A DNA stretch of 64,000 nucleotides from Thuidium tamariscinum. Taxonomy: Eukaryota; Streptophyta; Bryopsida; Hypnales; Thuidiaceae. Location of the stretch: the NCBI GenBank assembly GCA_947034885.2, contig OX344758.2:18627067-18691066 (forward strand), written 5' to 3'. Position numbers and translations under genes: made by a program. The notes beneath the pieces are model-generated. The model made no database searches. It saw only the letters and a list, made by a program, of their open reading frames with translations, and was not told the origin of the DNA. Shown here one piece after another: positions 47,560 through 59,164 of this stretch (within the stretch, counting starts at the first letter, position 1; every line of letters starts with the position of its first letter).

Positions 47560-48600
47560 TTTGACCCCCCCCCCAATGAAACTGTCCTATAAAGAAAATT
47601 AGAGCCCACGACTCAGTTTTGGTTGTATCCAATTGGCTAGAAAATCGTGCATAGAAAAACCCTGGGCTTCCCAGGCATCAAGGTTAAACCAACGGACCCC
47701 GCCACAATCCCGGTTGAGCACGGAGAACTGACCCCCTTATTGCCCCAGTCAACAACAAGTTAACTAAATTGCCCCCTATTTTGTGCCGTATATTTCAGAT
47801 TTTCTTCATGCCTCCAAGCTAATTGAGGGCCTTTGATTCCATATATGAATTCGGAATTTGCAAAAGATAAAATTTGCAAAAAATAAAAAATTCTAGGGTT
47901 TACCCCGGTGAGGCAATAAGGGGTCAATTCACCCTGGCCGTCCCGGTCTTGTTCAACTTACTCTACTGACTAGTGATCTCAAAATAGATTCTGGGTTTTT
48001 AGCCAAATGTTCATTTTTGGAAGATTTTTTTTGAATTTACACTAAGGGCATGAAGAAATTATGTAGCAATCGAGCGAAATTTAGCCAGTTTTGGGATCAC
48101 TGCTACTGACTTGCTGGATCAAGCCCTGGGGGGCAGGGAGAACTGACCCCCTCGCTCGGCCACTTGGGTAAAATGCTGGAATTTTTTATTTTTCACACAA
48201 ATTTTTTTTGCAAATTTTGAATTCATATTTGCGATCAGAGACCGCAAATTAGCTGAAGGGTGGTGAAAGCAGGGGTGATCACGACCCAAACTAGGGGGCT
48301 GTTTGTTTTGATTGCACCTCTGGTAAAACATGGTAAGGCTGAGCGAGGGGGCCAATCCACCCATATCGCCCTGGGGGACTTCAACTGCGAAATTAACGCG
48401 GACACAGTTTCTATCCAGTTGGCACACGCAGTAAGTTACGTATAGAAACTACCGGTACTGTTGGATATGATTATGATCGATCGATATCTCCGAGCCAAAA
48501 CAGTTCGTGACCGACAGATCGAATTGCATTGTAAGCAGATCGAGTGTGAGTGTCGTAAGTTCACGGTGGAGCTAGCTAGCACTGTTGGTGGTGGCTTCAA
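47560..48600 (+). repeat. Segmental duplication, unit A (middle part) with inverted repeats
   Basis: 47575-47720 and 48365-48440 match 56010-56160 and 56225-56300 of unit B (for example 'agagcccacg' and 'gcggacacagttt'). 48515-48598 matches 56335-56427 in inverted orientation. Two opposed copies of a module with TATGAATTCGGAATTTGC and 'gtttacccc' (47760-47925 and 48150-48260) are related to the insert at 55344-55630. Confidence 0.6.
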
Positions 48601-49025
48601 AGGTACGTCCGCACTTGTTTTTAGTAAAAATGGAGGTGCATTTACAGTGGGCGTGGTTAGACAGAATGTCCCTATTGAGCCTCTTTCAGGGGCATGAAAG
48701 GGCTACTCCACAAAAGGGCAACTCCAGAGCTTTCTAAGGACCCATCAAATCACTCTTAATTTTGCTTTAAATTTGATTGTTCCAACAAAGTAGATGAAAA
48801 TGCTATAGAACACAAGATTTTCAATAAGAAAATTGAAGCAATGATGTGGGTTTTGTGCCACATCTTCACTTGAGCCTCATAGCCAATCTTGCATTGGAGA
48901 GGGAGAGGAGAGAAACTTGTTATACTAGTGGAGTAGTGGTGGGTGAAACAAACCATGTGGGATATGGGATTTAGGAGAAAAAAGAGCTCCTCCATTCATG
49001 GTTGTGGAAATGCAAGAATTGTGAT

Positions 49026-49398
49026 AAAAGTCAAATTTCAGACCTCATTTAAACATAGTGGACTATATTTTTTCAAAAAACTTCAAACTAAGAAAAGCTT
49101 GGGAATCAAGTACACTTTTACTTCCAAAAATCCGTTTGAGATTTCAATACTCCACCTAAAAATTATGGACAAATTTCAGAGGAGGTGTTCAAAAATGTCC
49201 CCCAAAAATATCCTTTCCACGCACACTTCTAGAATTTGTCAAGAACTCTTACATGGGGCTTCAAAATTTCAAGTGGATTTTTAGAGATTAATGGTAGCTT
49301 GCTTCGTCCACTTCTTTTGGTTCTATTTCTTTTTTTTTGAAAGAAGCTATTATACGATGCTCAAATGAAGTCTAATATTCAACTTCAAGCACAATTCT
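49026..49398. mobile_element. Foldback-family element, copy 2 (degraded)
   Basis: Shares outer blocks (gacctcatttaaacatag, ccaaaaatccgtttgagatttca and the right-end 'gctcaaatgaagtct') with 40157-40560. The inner arms have diverged. A 113-codon frame across it has no protein features. Confidence 0.55.
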
Positions 49399-49835
49399 TG
49401 CATTTCCACTTAACCACTAGTAGCTTCATTTTTTATGAACAAAATTGAAAAATGTTGAAAATTGTACAATCTTAAGAGTGTAGAATTTTCTATTTGAATA
49501 GGTGAACCCAATTGTAATCCTTTTCTTAAGGTTATAGTCTTTACAAATTCCAACCTAATTTGTACAATATTGTTGTAGGAACATTAATTTTTTAGCATTG
49601 TGAAAATTCATAATTTATTCATATGCTGTGTAAAAGAAATGCATTTTTGGAGATTTTAGAGTACTCTATTGACTTCTACTAAATTCCTACAAGAGTTTGG
49701 TAGTTTTTTTTATACAAACAATGTGCAATTGCATATTCAATTATATACACACGTAGTTACTTTATGAGAATCTAAATAGTGATGTTTTATTCTCAACTCT
49801 CCATTGTAAATATTTATTTTATTTATATATATGTG

Positions 49836-49884
<49 letters not shown>

Positions 49885-50762
49885 GTATGTGTAATGCATA
49901 AGTTTTGTCAATCACAACAAACTTTCATTCAAGCAATGAAATAAAAATTGTACTTTTCAAGTATTTAAAGTTATATGTTTTTTAATTGATTTGACAAATA
50001 GTAATCATCAAAGATATTAGAAGCTTGATAAGAATATTTTCTAATCATAAATTTGAACATCAAACAAAGTAAGAATGTCAAAAAAGTTGTACAATATTAC
50101 ATATTATTAATAACACATGTAGGTGTGGTCTAAATTGATAATACTCCACCACTAACATTGTACCATATTCAACACTTCTCAATCTTGTTTATAGAAAATG
50201 AAGCCATTCATAGTTACACCTCAAATTTTACTTTCCCCTTGTTTAATTGTTGTTGCAACATTTGGTGTATTATTGCACTTATGGTCAATTTCATTAAAAT
50301 GGCAATATTTTGAGTGCCACGGAATGTGTCAAATTATTGTGTCTTGCGAGGTTCCGTAATTTCAGGGCTGCCGCAAACTTGTTGTCGAATTTGTATGAAG
50401 GTTCACTTCAAAATGCCAAATTACTGACCAATTCATAATATCAGTGAATTGCTTTCAAATTTCGTGGAAGGAATGTAAATTTTGTGGAAGGAATTTCGTG
50501 GAAAGAATGTAAATTCAAAATTTCGTGGAAGGAATGTAAATCCCACATTCTACCTTTCCCACATTCTATCTTTCCCATATAGTGATCGATTACCATGAGG
50601 TAATGGTCATATTTTTCCCACGTCGGAGTTCTTTGTTTTCAGTTCTTTGTTTTCCAGGTAAAGTTCAAGTAAACTCTTCGTTGATTCCCATGAGGGATTG
50701 GACTCTACCTTCCCTGTACAATACCCTCCTCATACAAACCTACTAAATAAATTAGTACTTGC
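49399..50762. other. AT-rich intergenic DNA 5' of the first LRAT gene
   Basis: Contains the TA microsatellite. The phrase 'tttcgtggaaggaatgtaaa' is repeated three times between 50460 and 50540. No gene recognised. Confidence 0.45.
49838..49877. repeat. (TA)n microsatellite
   Basis: About 20 uninterrupted TA units. Confidence 0.95.
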
Positions 50763-50998
50763 ATCATCATAACAGTGTAACACTGTAACCGGTCGTTGAG
50801 CACTTAATTCGCGATCGTCTCATCGTCACTATCACTATCGCCACCAACTCTTCTTCGATCTCCCTCCGATCTTTTCATCGATAGGAATTCCTTCAGAGAG
50901 GGCTAGTACGTTGGGTTCAACTTGGCACGAGGAGTGTCGTTGTAATTCGCCGTTGTAGCTAGATTGAGTAGCTAGCTGGGTTCATCATCGCTGAGCGA

Positions 50999-51823
50999 AT
51001 GGCAGGCCCCGTCTGTGACGTGAGAGTTTCTGCATTCGACAACACTGACAGGCACGACCATCACAGTCTTCTCCAGAAGCCTGTCTGGACCAGCGAGTCA
51101 AATTCTCTCGAAAATCTTCGGAAAGGCGATCACGTCTGGTGCCACGCCCACGGCTACAAAACCGCCATCCAACACCACGGAATCTTCGACGGCACTGGCG
51201 TCTACCATTACGACTCAGTCGATGCTGACGAAAACAACGACGACGGCGGCAAGCCGGACTACTACTCGAAATGCTCCACCTGCATATCCATGCTCAACCA
51301 GCGCAAGAAAGCTGGGTTAGGATCCTGTGGCGTTCGTTTCAACTGCCTCAGTTGCTTCTCCCACGGGAAGAAGGTTTACCGCTGTGAATACGAGGCATCG
51401 ATTGCAGGAGTTGTGTGGAGGGAGACGGGGAGTCGGAGCGCGCGAGTGTGCAGTCGCTCCGGGGAACAGGTCGTGAGAGTGGCCAAGTGGTTCTACGAGC
51501 ACGATCAGTTCGGGAAATACGGAGTGATGTCTTGCAACTGTGAGGACTTTGCGAGATGGTGCAAGATCGGGAAGCTGGGGAGCAAGCAGGTGACGAGGGC
51601 GGAGGTGTTGGTTGGGGTGTTCGAAGTTATCTTTGTGGGATGCTCGTTGACGTATCTTTGGCTGCAAGGTTCAAGGAAATGGCATGAACACAAGCTTAAG
51701 AAACTTGGAAATCTGATTGAGAATCCTAGCCTCTGTCGTGACGACGCACATAAATACTGGGGAAATGACGTTCTTGAAGCAATTCATTTGGAAGTTCATC
51801 CTTTTGGAAGAAATCAGGTGTAG
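50999..51823 (+). CDS. LRAT/NC-domain protein, copy A (274 aa)
   Basis: Member of the LRAT (NlpC/P60-like) papain-fold thiol family; plant members are often called NC-domain proteins. ATG 50999, stop TAG 51821-51823, no intron needed. LRKGDHVWCHAHGYKTAIQ (39-58) runs into HHGIF, where H59 is the expected catalytic His. MSCNCEDFARWCK (177-189) holds the expected nucleophile C181. A Cys-rich insert lies between (C92, C95, C110, C116, C119). Residues 203-222 (VLVGVFEVIF...LTYLWL) are hydrophobic and could anchor the C-terminus in a membrane, as in HRASLS-type enzymes. A basic tail follows. Animal members are acyltransferases or phospholipases; the plant substrate is unknown. The 5' leader, from about 50763, matches copy B. 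The first 830 bases are GC-rich against AT-rich flanks. Confidence 0.88.
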   Translation: MAGPVCDVRVSAFDNTDRHDHHSLLQKPVWTSESNSLENLRKGDHVWCHAHGYKTAIQHHGIFDGTGVYHYDSVDADENNDDGGKPDYYSKCSTCISMLNQRKKAGLGSCGVRFNCLSCFSHGKKVYRCEYEASIAGVVWRETGSRSARVCSRSGEQVVRVAKWFYEHDQFGKYGVMSCNCEDFARWCKIGKLGSKQVTRAEVLVGVFEVIFVGCSLTYLWLQGSRKWHEHKLKKLGNLIENPSLCRDDAHKYWGNDVLEAIHLEVHPFGRNQV

Positions 51824-53934
51824 GCTTCTGTGCAAAATTAGTAGCTCAATTGTTGCAACATTTGCAACAGCATGCTTTTGTATAATATTAGGAAATTTGA
51901 CATTCTTTTCAGTTTGCCCGAATGGGATTCTAAACTGAATAGCACTTCCAAAATTTGGAAGGAAATTAATTTGTGAACATGAGCACATGTCCCTCTGTGT
52001 GGATGAGCTGTGTGGATGAGCTGATTGAGAATCCTAGCCTCTGTCGTGATTGAGAATCCCAGCTCTCTGTCACTGGAGCTTTGGAGCTCTTAGCCCCTCG
52101 GGCTAAATAGGAGCAGGGGGCTAAACCTGTCTGTGAACAGTGGTTGCGAACTGGGTCGGTGAGAAAGTCGTGACTCTTTCCCCGCAACAGCAGCTCAGTT
52201 GCTCTTACTGAAGTCTTCCGGTAATTAGGGTAACTGAATGTTGGCTTTCAAGGCCTTTAACCCGTAAATGCCAGGCCTATAACCGGGCCTGTAACCATTG
52301 TTTTCATGCCCCTGTGACCAAACACTCAGTTTGGTGTCATTTCAAGACTAGATGTGTATGAAATTTCCTTCATTTATTTTTCAGGGATGAGGTTACATCT
52401 CTTCTGTACTTCCCGAAAATTTAATTTAATTTTTTTTAAGAAAATAGATTTTTCTGAGAAATTTTGAAGAAAAAGTGAAGAAAAATCATATCAACTAGAA
52501 AATTATCCCAAAAAATCTGAGAATTTCACCATGTGTGGAAATTTTAGTGGCAAACATCATGGTGTAAACCTAATTCCCGAGTCATTCTATAATTACAATC
52601 TAGAAGACTTTGAAAATACATCCACAATTCAAGTTGCAATTAAATATTCAAAATTATGTTTTTTTTTCAAAATTCCAATTACAAAAGAAACTAGAATAGA
52701 TTACCTTCATTTTGTTAGTTGGACTCAAACTCCACAAATATCATTTTTTTGGAGAAATTTGAGAATTATAGCAAGGAGCAACAACTTCCCAAAATACATT
52801 GAAAATAGCATATTTTGTGATCCGTTTTTTTTTTTGGTAATTTCTAATTCATGTGAAGAGAAACACTCACACGACTACAAAATGAATTAGGTACTCTTTA
52901 TAATCCTTTGTGAAAATCAAGCAAAAAGAAATGGATGAAAAATTGCTAACAATCTCCCTGTACAATATTGCAAATTCGTCCAAACACCACAAAATGGCGT
53001 CGCTGGTGCGACAATAGCATCTTATTTGAGTTACCAACTTCATTTGGACTCTATTTACTTTTGAGGTCACTTCCAAGAAGGGTACATATTTTGTACAAGA
53101 ATGACTACTTTCATCAACTAGTCTCCCTAAAGGAATACCATTTTTCCAATTAAAATTGCAATTCATGAGGATTTCTAAAGTCATCTGTTGTGACTTGTTA
53201 ATATGTTAGGAATCGAGTTTTTTAAATAATCAAAGTATTTCAATATACTCATCATTAAAGTAAGATTGAAATCTTCATAACCATTTATTTTATAGAATAA
53301 TCTCAACTACAAAATTCTTTGATTGACTTGTTCAAGCCAGGGCATTATTCAAAATTTTTAGAATTAATATCCCTACCAATTGCAAATTCTATATAGTATA
53401 ATGATTTCAAAAAACATGTAATGTTGTATTGTATCCTTGATTCAATTTTTAACCTAAAAATACTAGACTTGTTTCAATACATGGGAAACTTGTTTATATT
53501 TTGGATGAGTAAAGGATGCCAAGTTTCTGAAATGCTTTTCGTCCAAAAGAACCGGTCAAAAATTCCATTGTATTAGGCCACAATGTGCATTTCCATGAAG
53601 TAACCTTCACTTCTGTATTGTAATATCAAAATTGATGAGTTGGGTTTAAGCCAAATTCTATAGTGATCATAAAGGCTTGCCTTCCCTCAAAATCCCACTC
53701 TTCAATTTTCCTAAACATTCATAAGAATCCTTTCAGCTTCAACTCTTTATAACTTCACAAATTGTGATTAAAAGAAAACCCTTCAAAGTGTATGTAAATT
53801 TTAAGAATTACAATCTTCATTTTTTTCATTTCATTTTTTGAGATGACATGCTGAAAATAAATTAAAGAAGGCACCAATTCATATAGTTACAAATAAATGA
53901 TTCCTGTTCTTAGGAAATGTACTTTTTACTTGTT
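51824..53934. other. 3' flank of LRAT copy A and intergenic DNA
   Basis: The 3' UTR region up to ~52018 matches copy B. A 29-nt piece of the coding end (containing GAATCCTAGCCTCTGTCGTGA) is repeated exactly at 52021-52049. TTAACCCGTAAATGCC at 52257 looks like a TTAA-family left end, but no right end was found. The rest is AT-rich and has no gene. Confidence 0.5.
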
Positions 53935-55333
53935 GGACTGGCCTTCCACCGCCCCTTCGGCAGTTGCCTCCCCTCCAAGATCATAATCAGGGAATAATAA
54001 TTAATCATTTCGCATCAAATTGAGCGACACCCTGTGATCAAAAATTTGACTAACAAGTTGGCGTGCACTTCGAAAGTCCGAGTACGTACGTCCCTGCGAA
54101 ATGGATTCACACTCAGGATCATCGATCAAGCAACTTACAAAACGAATTCGGACTAACTTACAGTACCCCACCACACACTTCCAGTTGCAGTTTGCGGGAT
54201 ATTGATCTTACGTGCAGGGCAATGCCCGAGGAGCTGAGGAGGGCCGACGAGGAGGGTGGAACCCAATGAGGAGGCTCTTTCATTGTGCAATGCCTGGCGA
54301 GAAGAAGCTTTGCTTGGCGTGAGTAAATCCCGGGAAGAAAATTTGGATGAAATCGATAAGACAATTAAACACGATGATGATGATTGACATGAAAAATGCG
54401 TAATGCCCGATTACATGGGCAATCCTCGTGATTGAGCATTAAGTACACCCTGATTGCAGCACAAAAGCTCTCTGCCTCTCCGCAAAATGGAAGGGAAGGG
54501 CCATTTTCTTCCCGTGGTTTACGATATATTGGATTACTGTCGTGAGCTAACTTAATTAATTAGAACCTTTGACTCTTTGCAAAATTCAATTGCAAGAGAT
54601 CTCACAGTGGAAATGGGGAAGCAGGCAGAAGAGATGCTCACCAGAAGAATTGCTGAAACCGGGGAAGAATGATGTGTCGTTTTCTGTTTTTATGGGGAAA
54701 CTCGTGCATGAAAATTTTGCAGTTCGTTGATTGGCCCTCTTCTAAAGTAGGCCACATGCGGTTAGCCGCATGGCGTCTTTTCAAGCACCTACTCGAAGTT
54801 AGTGAGCCTCCACCACCACCCAGGGCCCAGGTGTATATCCAGGGATGACGCCATCTGCATTCGAGAATTCGAGATTTTCAACACCCAAAAGTTCCGCGTT
54901 GAATTACTGCACGTTGAAAACTTACTCTTTTGGTTCTGGAAGTAAATTTTTTTATCATTTGGGAGAAGTAGTCAGCTATTTCCTCAATACAATACTCAGG
55001 TGTTACTTGTGTGATACTTCAGTGACATCTAGGGTAGTCTGCGATTGTATTCTAAATGTGACTTCTATCTATGAAGAAGTGATATGTTTGTTTGAAATAT
55101 CTATTATTGTCAACCATGAGTTAGGTAGGCTTAAATGGTCACTTTTTCATCATAGCAGATTACCTTATATCAAAACTACATGACAGTTAGATAACATTCA
55201 ACTATTGTTTATACATTATATATTAACCACTGAAGATAGGTTTGTTTGTTTGTGAGTTTGTCACTTTGTCACATTTAGATCTCCCAAACCATGCTCACCC
55301 AAGTTGCATTCTTAGTACCGTTAGAAAGCTCTT

Positions 55334-55640
55334 GGTGAAGAGGCAAGACGTTAAATCGTGCAATCGAACCTGACGTGGCGCAGGTAAATCCAGCCCCCCG
55401 CAGGTAAAACAGGTTTTACCAGGGGTTGATGAGGGGTTCGGGGTTCATGTTTTGTTGGGTTTTTTGGTTGTGTCAAGGTCCTCCCTAGCTAATTTGGGGT
55501 CTCCGAATCCAAATATGAATTCAGAATTTGAAAAAAATAAATTTTGAAAAAAATAAAAAATTTCAGTGTTTACCCTGGGGTAACTTCAGCTATGCCACGT
55601 TAGTTTCGATTATACGATTTAACGCGCGCCGGTGAAGAGG
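55334..55640. mobile_element. Mutator-like MITE with 10-bp target duplication
   Basis: GGTGAAGAGG flanks a 287-bp insert on both sides (55334-55343 and 55631-55640). Inside are ~31-bp inverted ends, CGTTAAATCGTGCAATCG and CGATTATACGATTTAACG, followed by matched GACGTGGC/GCCACGTT. Unit A lacks the insert at the corresponding site (~45000). A 9-11 bp duplication is characteristic of Mutator-like elements. Confidence 0.78.
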
Positions 55641-56296
55641 GCTACAGTGTAGTTAGTGCTGCACAGGCTTTTGTTTTGTGGCATTCCAACTCATGGTGAG
55701 AAAGTGGGTGAGAAAGTGGGTGAGAAAGTTATTGAATTTCAAAGGTTTCATGAATTGGAAAATTGAAAAATTAAATTTTTTTAAATTTTGAATGTGGCAA
55801 CGACACAAGGCACATTAGTAACCAATGAGGACAACTAAGGCCAGACCACTCAAAACTCAATAAAGTCCACTAGATGACTTCATTGTTCACTACAGAAACA
55901 AAGAATACACCTATTGGTTCAATATATGGAACATTTTGGTGACTACTTACTCATAGAGTGCATGTCCTCCGAAGGTCAAAAACAGCTGTAATTTGACTGT
56001 TTTGACCCCCCCCCCCAAGAAAATGAAACTGTCCTGCAAAGAAAATTAGAGCCCACGTCTTAGTTTTGGTTGTATCCAACTGGCCAGAAAATCGTGCAAA
56101 GAGAAACCCTGGGCTTCCCAGGCGTCAGGGTTAAACAAGCGGACCCGCTACAGTCCCGGTCTTGTTCAACTTACTCTACCGACTCGCTGGACCCCTGGGG
56201 ATCGAGAGTACCGTGTTGAACAGCTGGGCGGGAACTTCCACTGCGGAATTAAAGCGGACACAGTTTCGATCCAGTTGGCACATGCAGTAAGTCACG

Positions 56297-56304
56297 TATA
56301 AAAA
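56297..56304 (+). promoter_or_regulatory. Possible TATA box for LRAT copy B
   Basis: TATAAAAA in the context GTCACGTATAAAAACG, conserved in position but changed to TATAGAAA in unit A (~48440). It lies 0.7 kb upstream of the ATG, so a long leader or a 5' UTR intron would be required. Confidence 0.3.
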
Positions 56305-57007
56305 CGACGTTCTGACACAACTGGAGATCCATAAGCCACCACCAACACTAGCTAGCTAGCTCCAACGTTAACTTACTGTAAAAAAGACACTCACACTCGA
56401 TCAGCTTACAATTCAATTCGATCGATCCTAGCCTGGCGTGGTTATCGATCTGTTACAAAGTTTGCAGTTTTAATTTGGGCGAAGTTTGCAAGGCTTTTGA
56501 TGTTGTCGATACAGAATTTGGGTTGTCGTCGTAGTCCAAGCAACTTGAACCCAGTCCAGCGATTCACCTGGATGCTCAATTCAAGACAGCTCGGTCATCG
56601 AGTTCACCAGCTGGTGGAATCATTGCAGAATCATTGCATCGCGAACGAACGTCCCATCACCATCATCGCCGTCTCCATCTATTAATTCATCGATTGAATT
56701 GAAGCTCATTCCCAGGGAACGATCTGCATTCAACTCGTCACGAGGAATGTGATTGAAAGAAGACGATCACTTGTAGACTGAGTGAATCATCATAACAATT
56801 TGCGGGTGAAACCGATCGTTGAGCACTTCGCGATCGTCTCATCGTCACTGTCGCCACCAACTCTTCTTCTCCATCCGATCTTTTCATCAAGAGGAACTCC
56901 TTCAGAGAGATCTAGTGCGTTGGGTTCAACTTGGCACGAGGAGTGTCATTGAAATCGCCGTTGCAGCTAGACTGTGTAACTTAGCTAGGTTCATCATCGC
57001 TGGGCGA

Positions 57008-57748
57008 ATGGCAGGCCCCGTCCGTGACGTGAGAGTTTCTGCATTCGACGACATTGACAGGCACGACCATCACAGTCTTTTCCAGAAGCCTGTCTGGACC
57101 AGCGAGTCGAATTCTCTCGAAAATCTTCGGAAAGGCGATCACGTCTGGTGCCACGCCCGCGGCTACAAGACCGCCATCCAACACCACGGAATCTTCGACG
57201 GCACTGGCGTCTACCATTACGACACAGTCGAAGTTGACGAAAACGACCAATACAAAGTCGACCGCTACTACATCTACCAAAACTGCCTAACCTGCTCATC
57301 CATGCTCAACCAGCGCGAAAAAGCTGGGCTACCATCCATTGGCGTTCGTTTCAACTGCCTCAGTTGCTTCTCCCACGGGAAGAATGTTTACCGCTGTGAA
57401 TACGAGGCATCAATCGCAGGACTTCTCTGGAGGGAGACGGGGAGTCGGAGCACGCAAGTGTGCAATCGCTCCGGGGAACAGGTCGTGAGAGTGGCCAAGT
57501 GGTTCTACGAGCACGATCAGTTCGGGAAATACGAATTGATGTCTTGCAACTGTGAGGACTTTGCGAGATGGTGCAAGATCGGGAAGCTGGGGAGCAAGCA
57601 GGTGACGAGGGCGGAGGTTTTGGCTGGGGTGTTGGAAGTTAGCGTTGTGGGAAGCTCGTTGACGTATCTGTCGCTGCAAGGTTTAAGGAAATGGCATGAA
57701 CGCAAGCTTAAGAAACTTGGAAATCTGATTGAGAAGCCTCTGTCGTGA
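57008..57748 (+). CDS. LRAT/NC-domain protein, copy B (246 aa)
   Basis: Tandem paralogue of copy A. ATG at 57008 aligns with A's start; the longer upstream frame has only a TTG. The catalytic elements are intact: HHGIF with H59, and MSCNCEDFARWCK with C182. The hydrophobic segment (204-223) is weaker, with more Ser and Val. The acidic loop at ~72-94 differs most from A. A 5-bp deletion in the last codons (IEKPLS then TGA) ends the protein 28 residues short of A's end, yet the downstream DNA still matches A closely. A's extra tail may therefore be a readthrough into former 3' UTR, or B may be truncated. Same family role as A. Confidence 0.86.
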   Translation: MAGPVRDVRVSAFDDIDRHDHHSLFQKPVWTSESNSLENLRKGDHVWCHARGYKTAIQHHGIFDGTGVYHYDTVEVDENDQYKVDRYYIYQNCLTCSSMLNQREKAGLPSIGVRFNCLSCFSHGKNVYRCEYEASIAGLLWRETGSRSTQVCNRSGEQVVRVAKWFYEHDQFGKYELMSCNCEDFARWCKIGKLGSKQVTRAEVLAGVLEVSVVGSSLTYLSLQGLRKWHERKLKKLGNLIEKPLS

Positions 57749-58026
57749 CGACGCACATAAATACTGGGGAAATGACGTTCTTGAAGCAATTCATTTGGAA
57801 GTTCATCCTTTTGGAAGAAATCAGGTGACTGTAGGCTTCTGTGTAAATTAGTAGCACAATTTCTGCAACATTTACAACAGCATTCTTTTGTACAACATTA
57901 GAATACTCAACATTCTTCAATTCTCGATCAGTTTGCCAGAATTGGATTGGAAACTGAATAGCATTTCCAAAATTTGGAAGGAAATTAATTTGTGAACATG
58001 AGCACATGTCCCTGTGTGGATGAGCA

Positions 58027-59130
58027 TGTGAAAATGGGTCGCGTTAATGTGTACATGTGAGGGAGAGGAGAGGAGACGGCGGTATCATCAATTTTGTTAA
58101 ATTTGCGTTCATTTTGGGCCCGTAATTTATACCTGCATTTGCACAGAGCTGTTACTAGGATTTAGGGGGGCAAATGTGGAGATTTTGTTTCCAGCCATGA
58201 TCCGTGCTGATTGCCAAACCCGTGGAATTCTGTCAACTTGACGGCAGAATTGATATTCAGTGGAAGAATCCATCATCGATAACATTATTGGAACGTTAGA
58301 AAGATCATCCTTTCAGAAGAATCTTGTGTAAGAATGATTTTTTTGCCCTATTTGTTCAAAGCAACGAATTCTTGACAAATTATGTCAATACTTATCTTTT
58401 TTTTGGTTTCCTAATATTACATGATCGTTTTGGAGCTTTCATTTGGAGGTCATAATGACATTTAAATCTTAGTATGCTCAAATACTGCATGTACTAGTGA
58501 AATATGTGAGTATTTTGAAGCTTGTTAGACATATGCGAGGTACAATAATGATCCAAATTGGGAGTGCCAGATCATGTGTCATTGGATCCGAGTCAGTGAC
58601 GAGAAAAAAATGCTCATTAATTCCTCTTGAAGTCGTGATCAGCTGGAGCACGTACGTCGCTACGTATCGATAGCGCTTAATTAAATCAAATGACTCTCCA
58701 AAACTGCAAAACTTTGCAATGTTCATCCAGGATCGATCTCCAACGTAGTGAACGTACTTCAGTACGTTAGCTAGTTTATGAATCGCCAACTGACTGAACT
58801 CTTCTAACTAAGATTGAGTGCGCAGCTGTTCAGTCACTTCAGTGACTCGGATGTTAATTGTACTAGATATACAATTATACAAACGTACAGTAGAATCAGT
58901 AGAATGGAACCTGGTGCAATGCACCAGCGCACCCGAAAGGTAAGCACCAATGTTTCATTGGAAAGAAGTTTGGATCACGTCATTTGGAAGGATGATGAAA
59001 TCGATCGTAACACTGTTTGCATTCAAAATTTCAAATAAGAGATAATATGTTTAGGTTCTGTCAGTGCAGCACGGGGTGCAGCACTGCAGCGTATTTGCGA
59101 ACAGTCTCCGCGTGCAAACTTGTACTAATA
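58027..59130. other. Intergenic DNA
   Basis: Less AT-rich than the deep intergenic tracts. Several short ORFs occur, none recognised. No repeat assigned. Confidence 0.4.
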
Positions 59131-59132
59131 CA

Positions 59133-59164
59133 GTTGAATTCATTGGACGTCCAATGAATTCAAC
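59133..59164. repeat. Perfect 32-bp palindrome
   Basis: Centred on GGACGTCC, with arms GTTGAATTCATT and AATGAATTCAAC. The right half (CCAATGAATTCAAC) recurs at 59634-59647 without the left half. Confidence 0.8.

Larger units (their letters stand above)
53935..56440 (+). repeat. Segmental duplication, unit B
   Basis: Starts GGACTGGCCTTCCACCGCC and follows unit A (42751 onward) without the 44-kb transposon and without most of A's 45.3-47.5 kb. The 68-codon frame of A is kept at 54063-54269 with only a few replacements. It carries its own insertion at 55344-55630. It ends near the leader of LRAT copy B. Confidence 0.75.

Noticed and set aside
48461-48697. 78-codon ORF
   Set aside because: Covers the inverted segment between duplication units; not preserved in unit B and no domain seen.
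52257-52290. TTAACCCGTAAATGCC as a full TTAA-family element
   Set aside because: Only a left end could be seen; no partner end before 53.9 kb.
56819-57748. N-terminally longer LRAT-B (309 codons)
   Set aside because: The upstream extension starts at TTG and is the shared 5' leader of both copies; the conserved start is ATG 57008.
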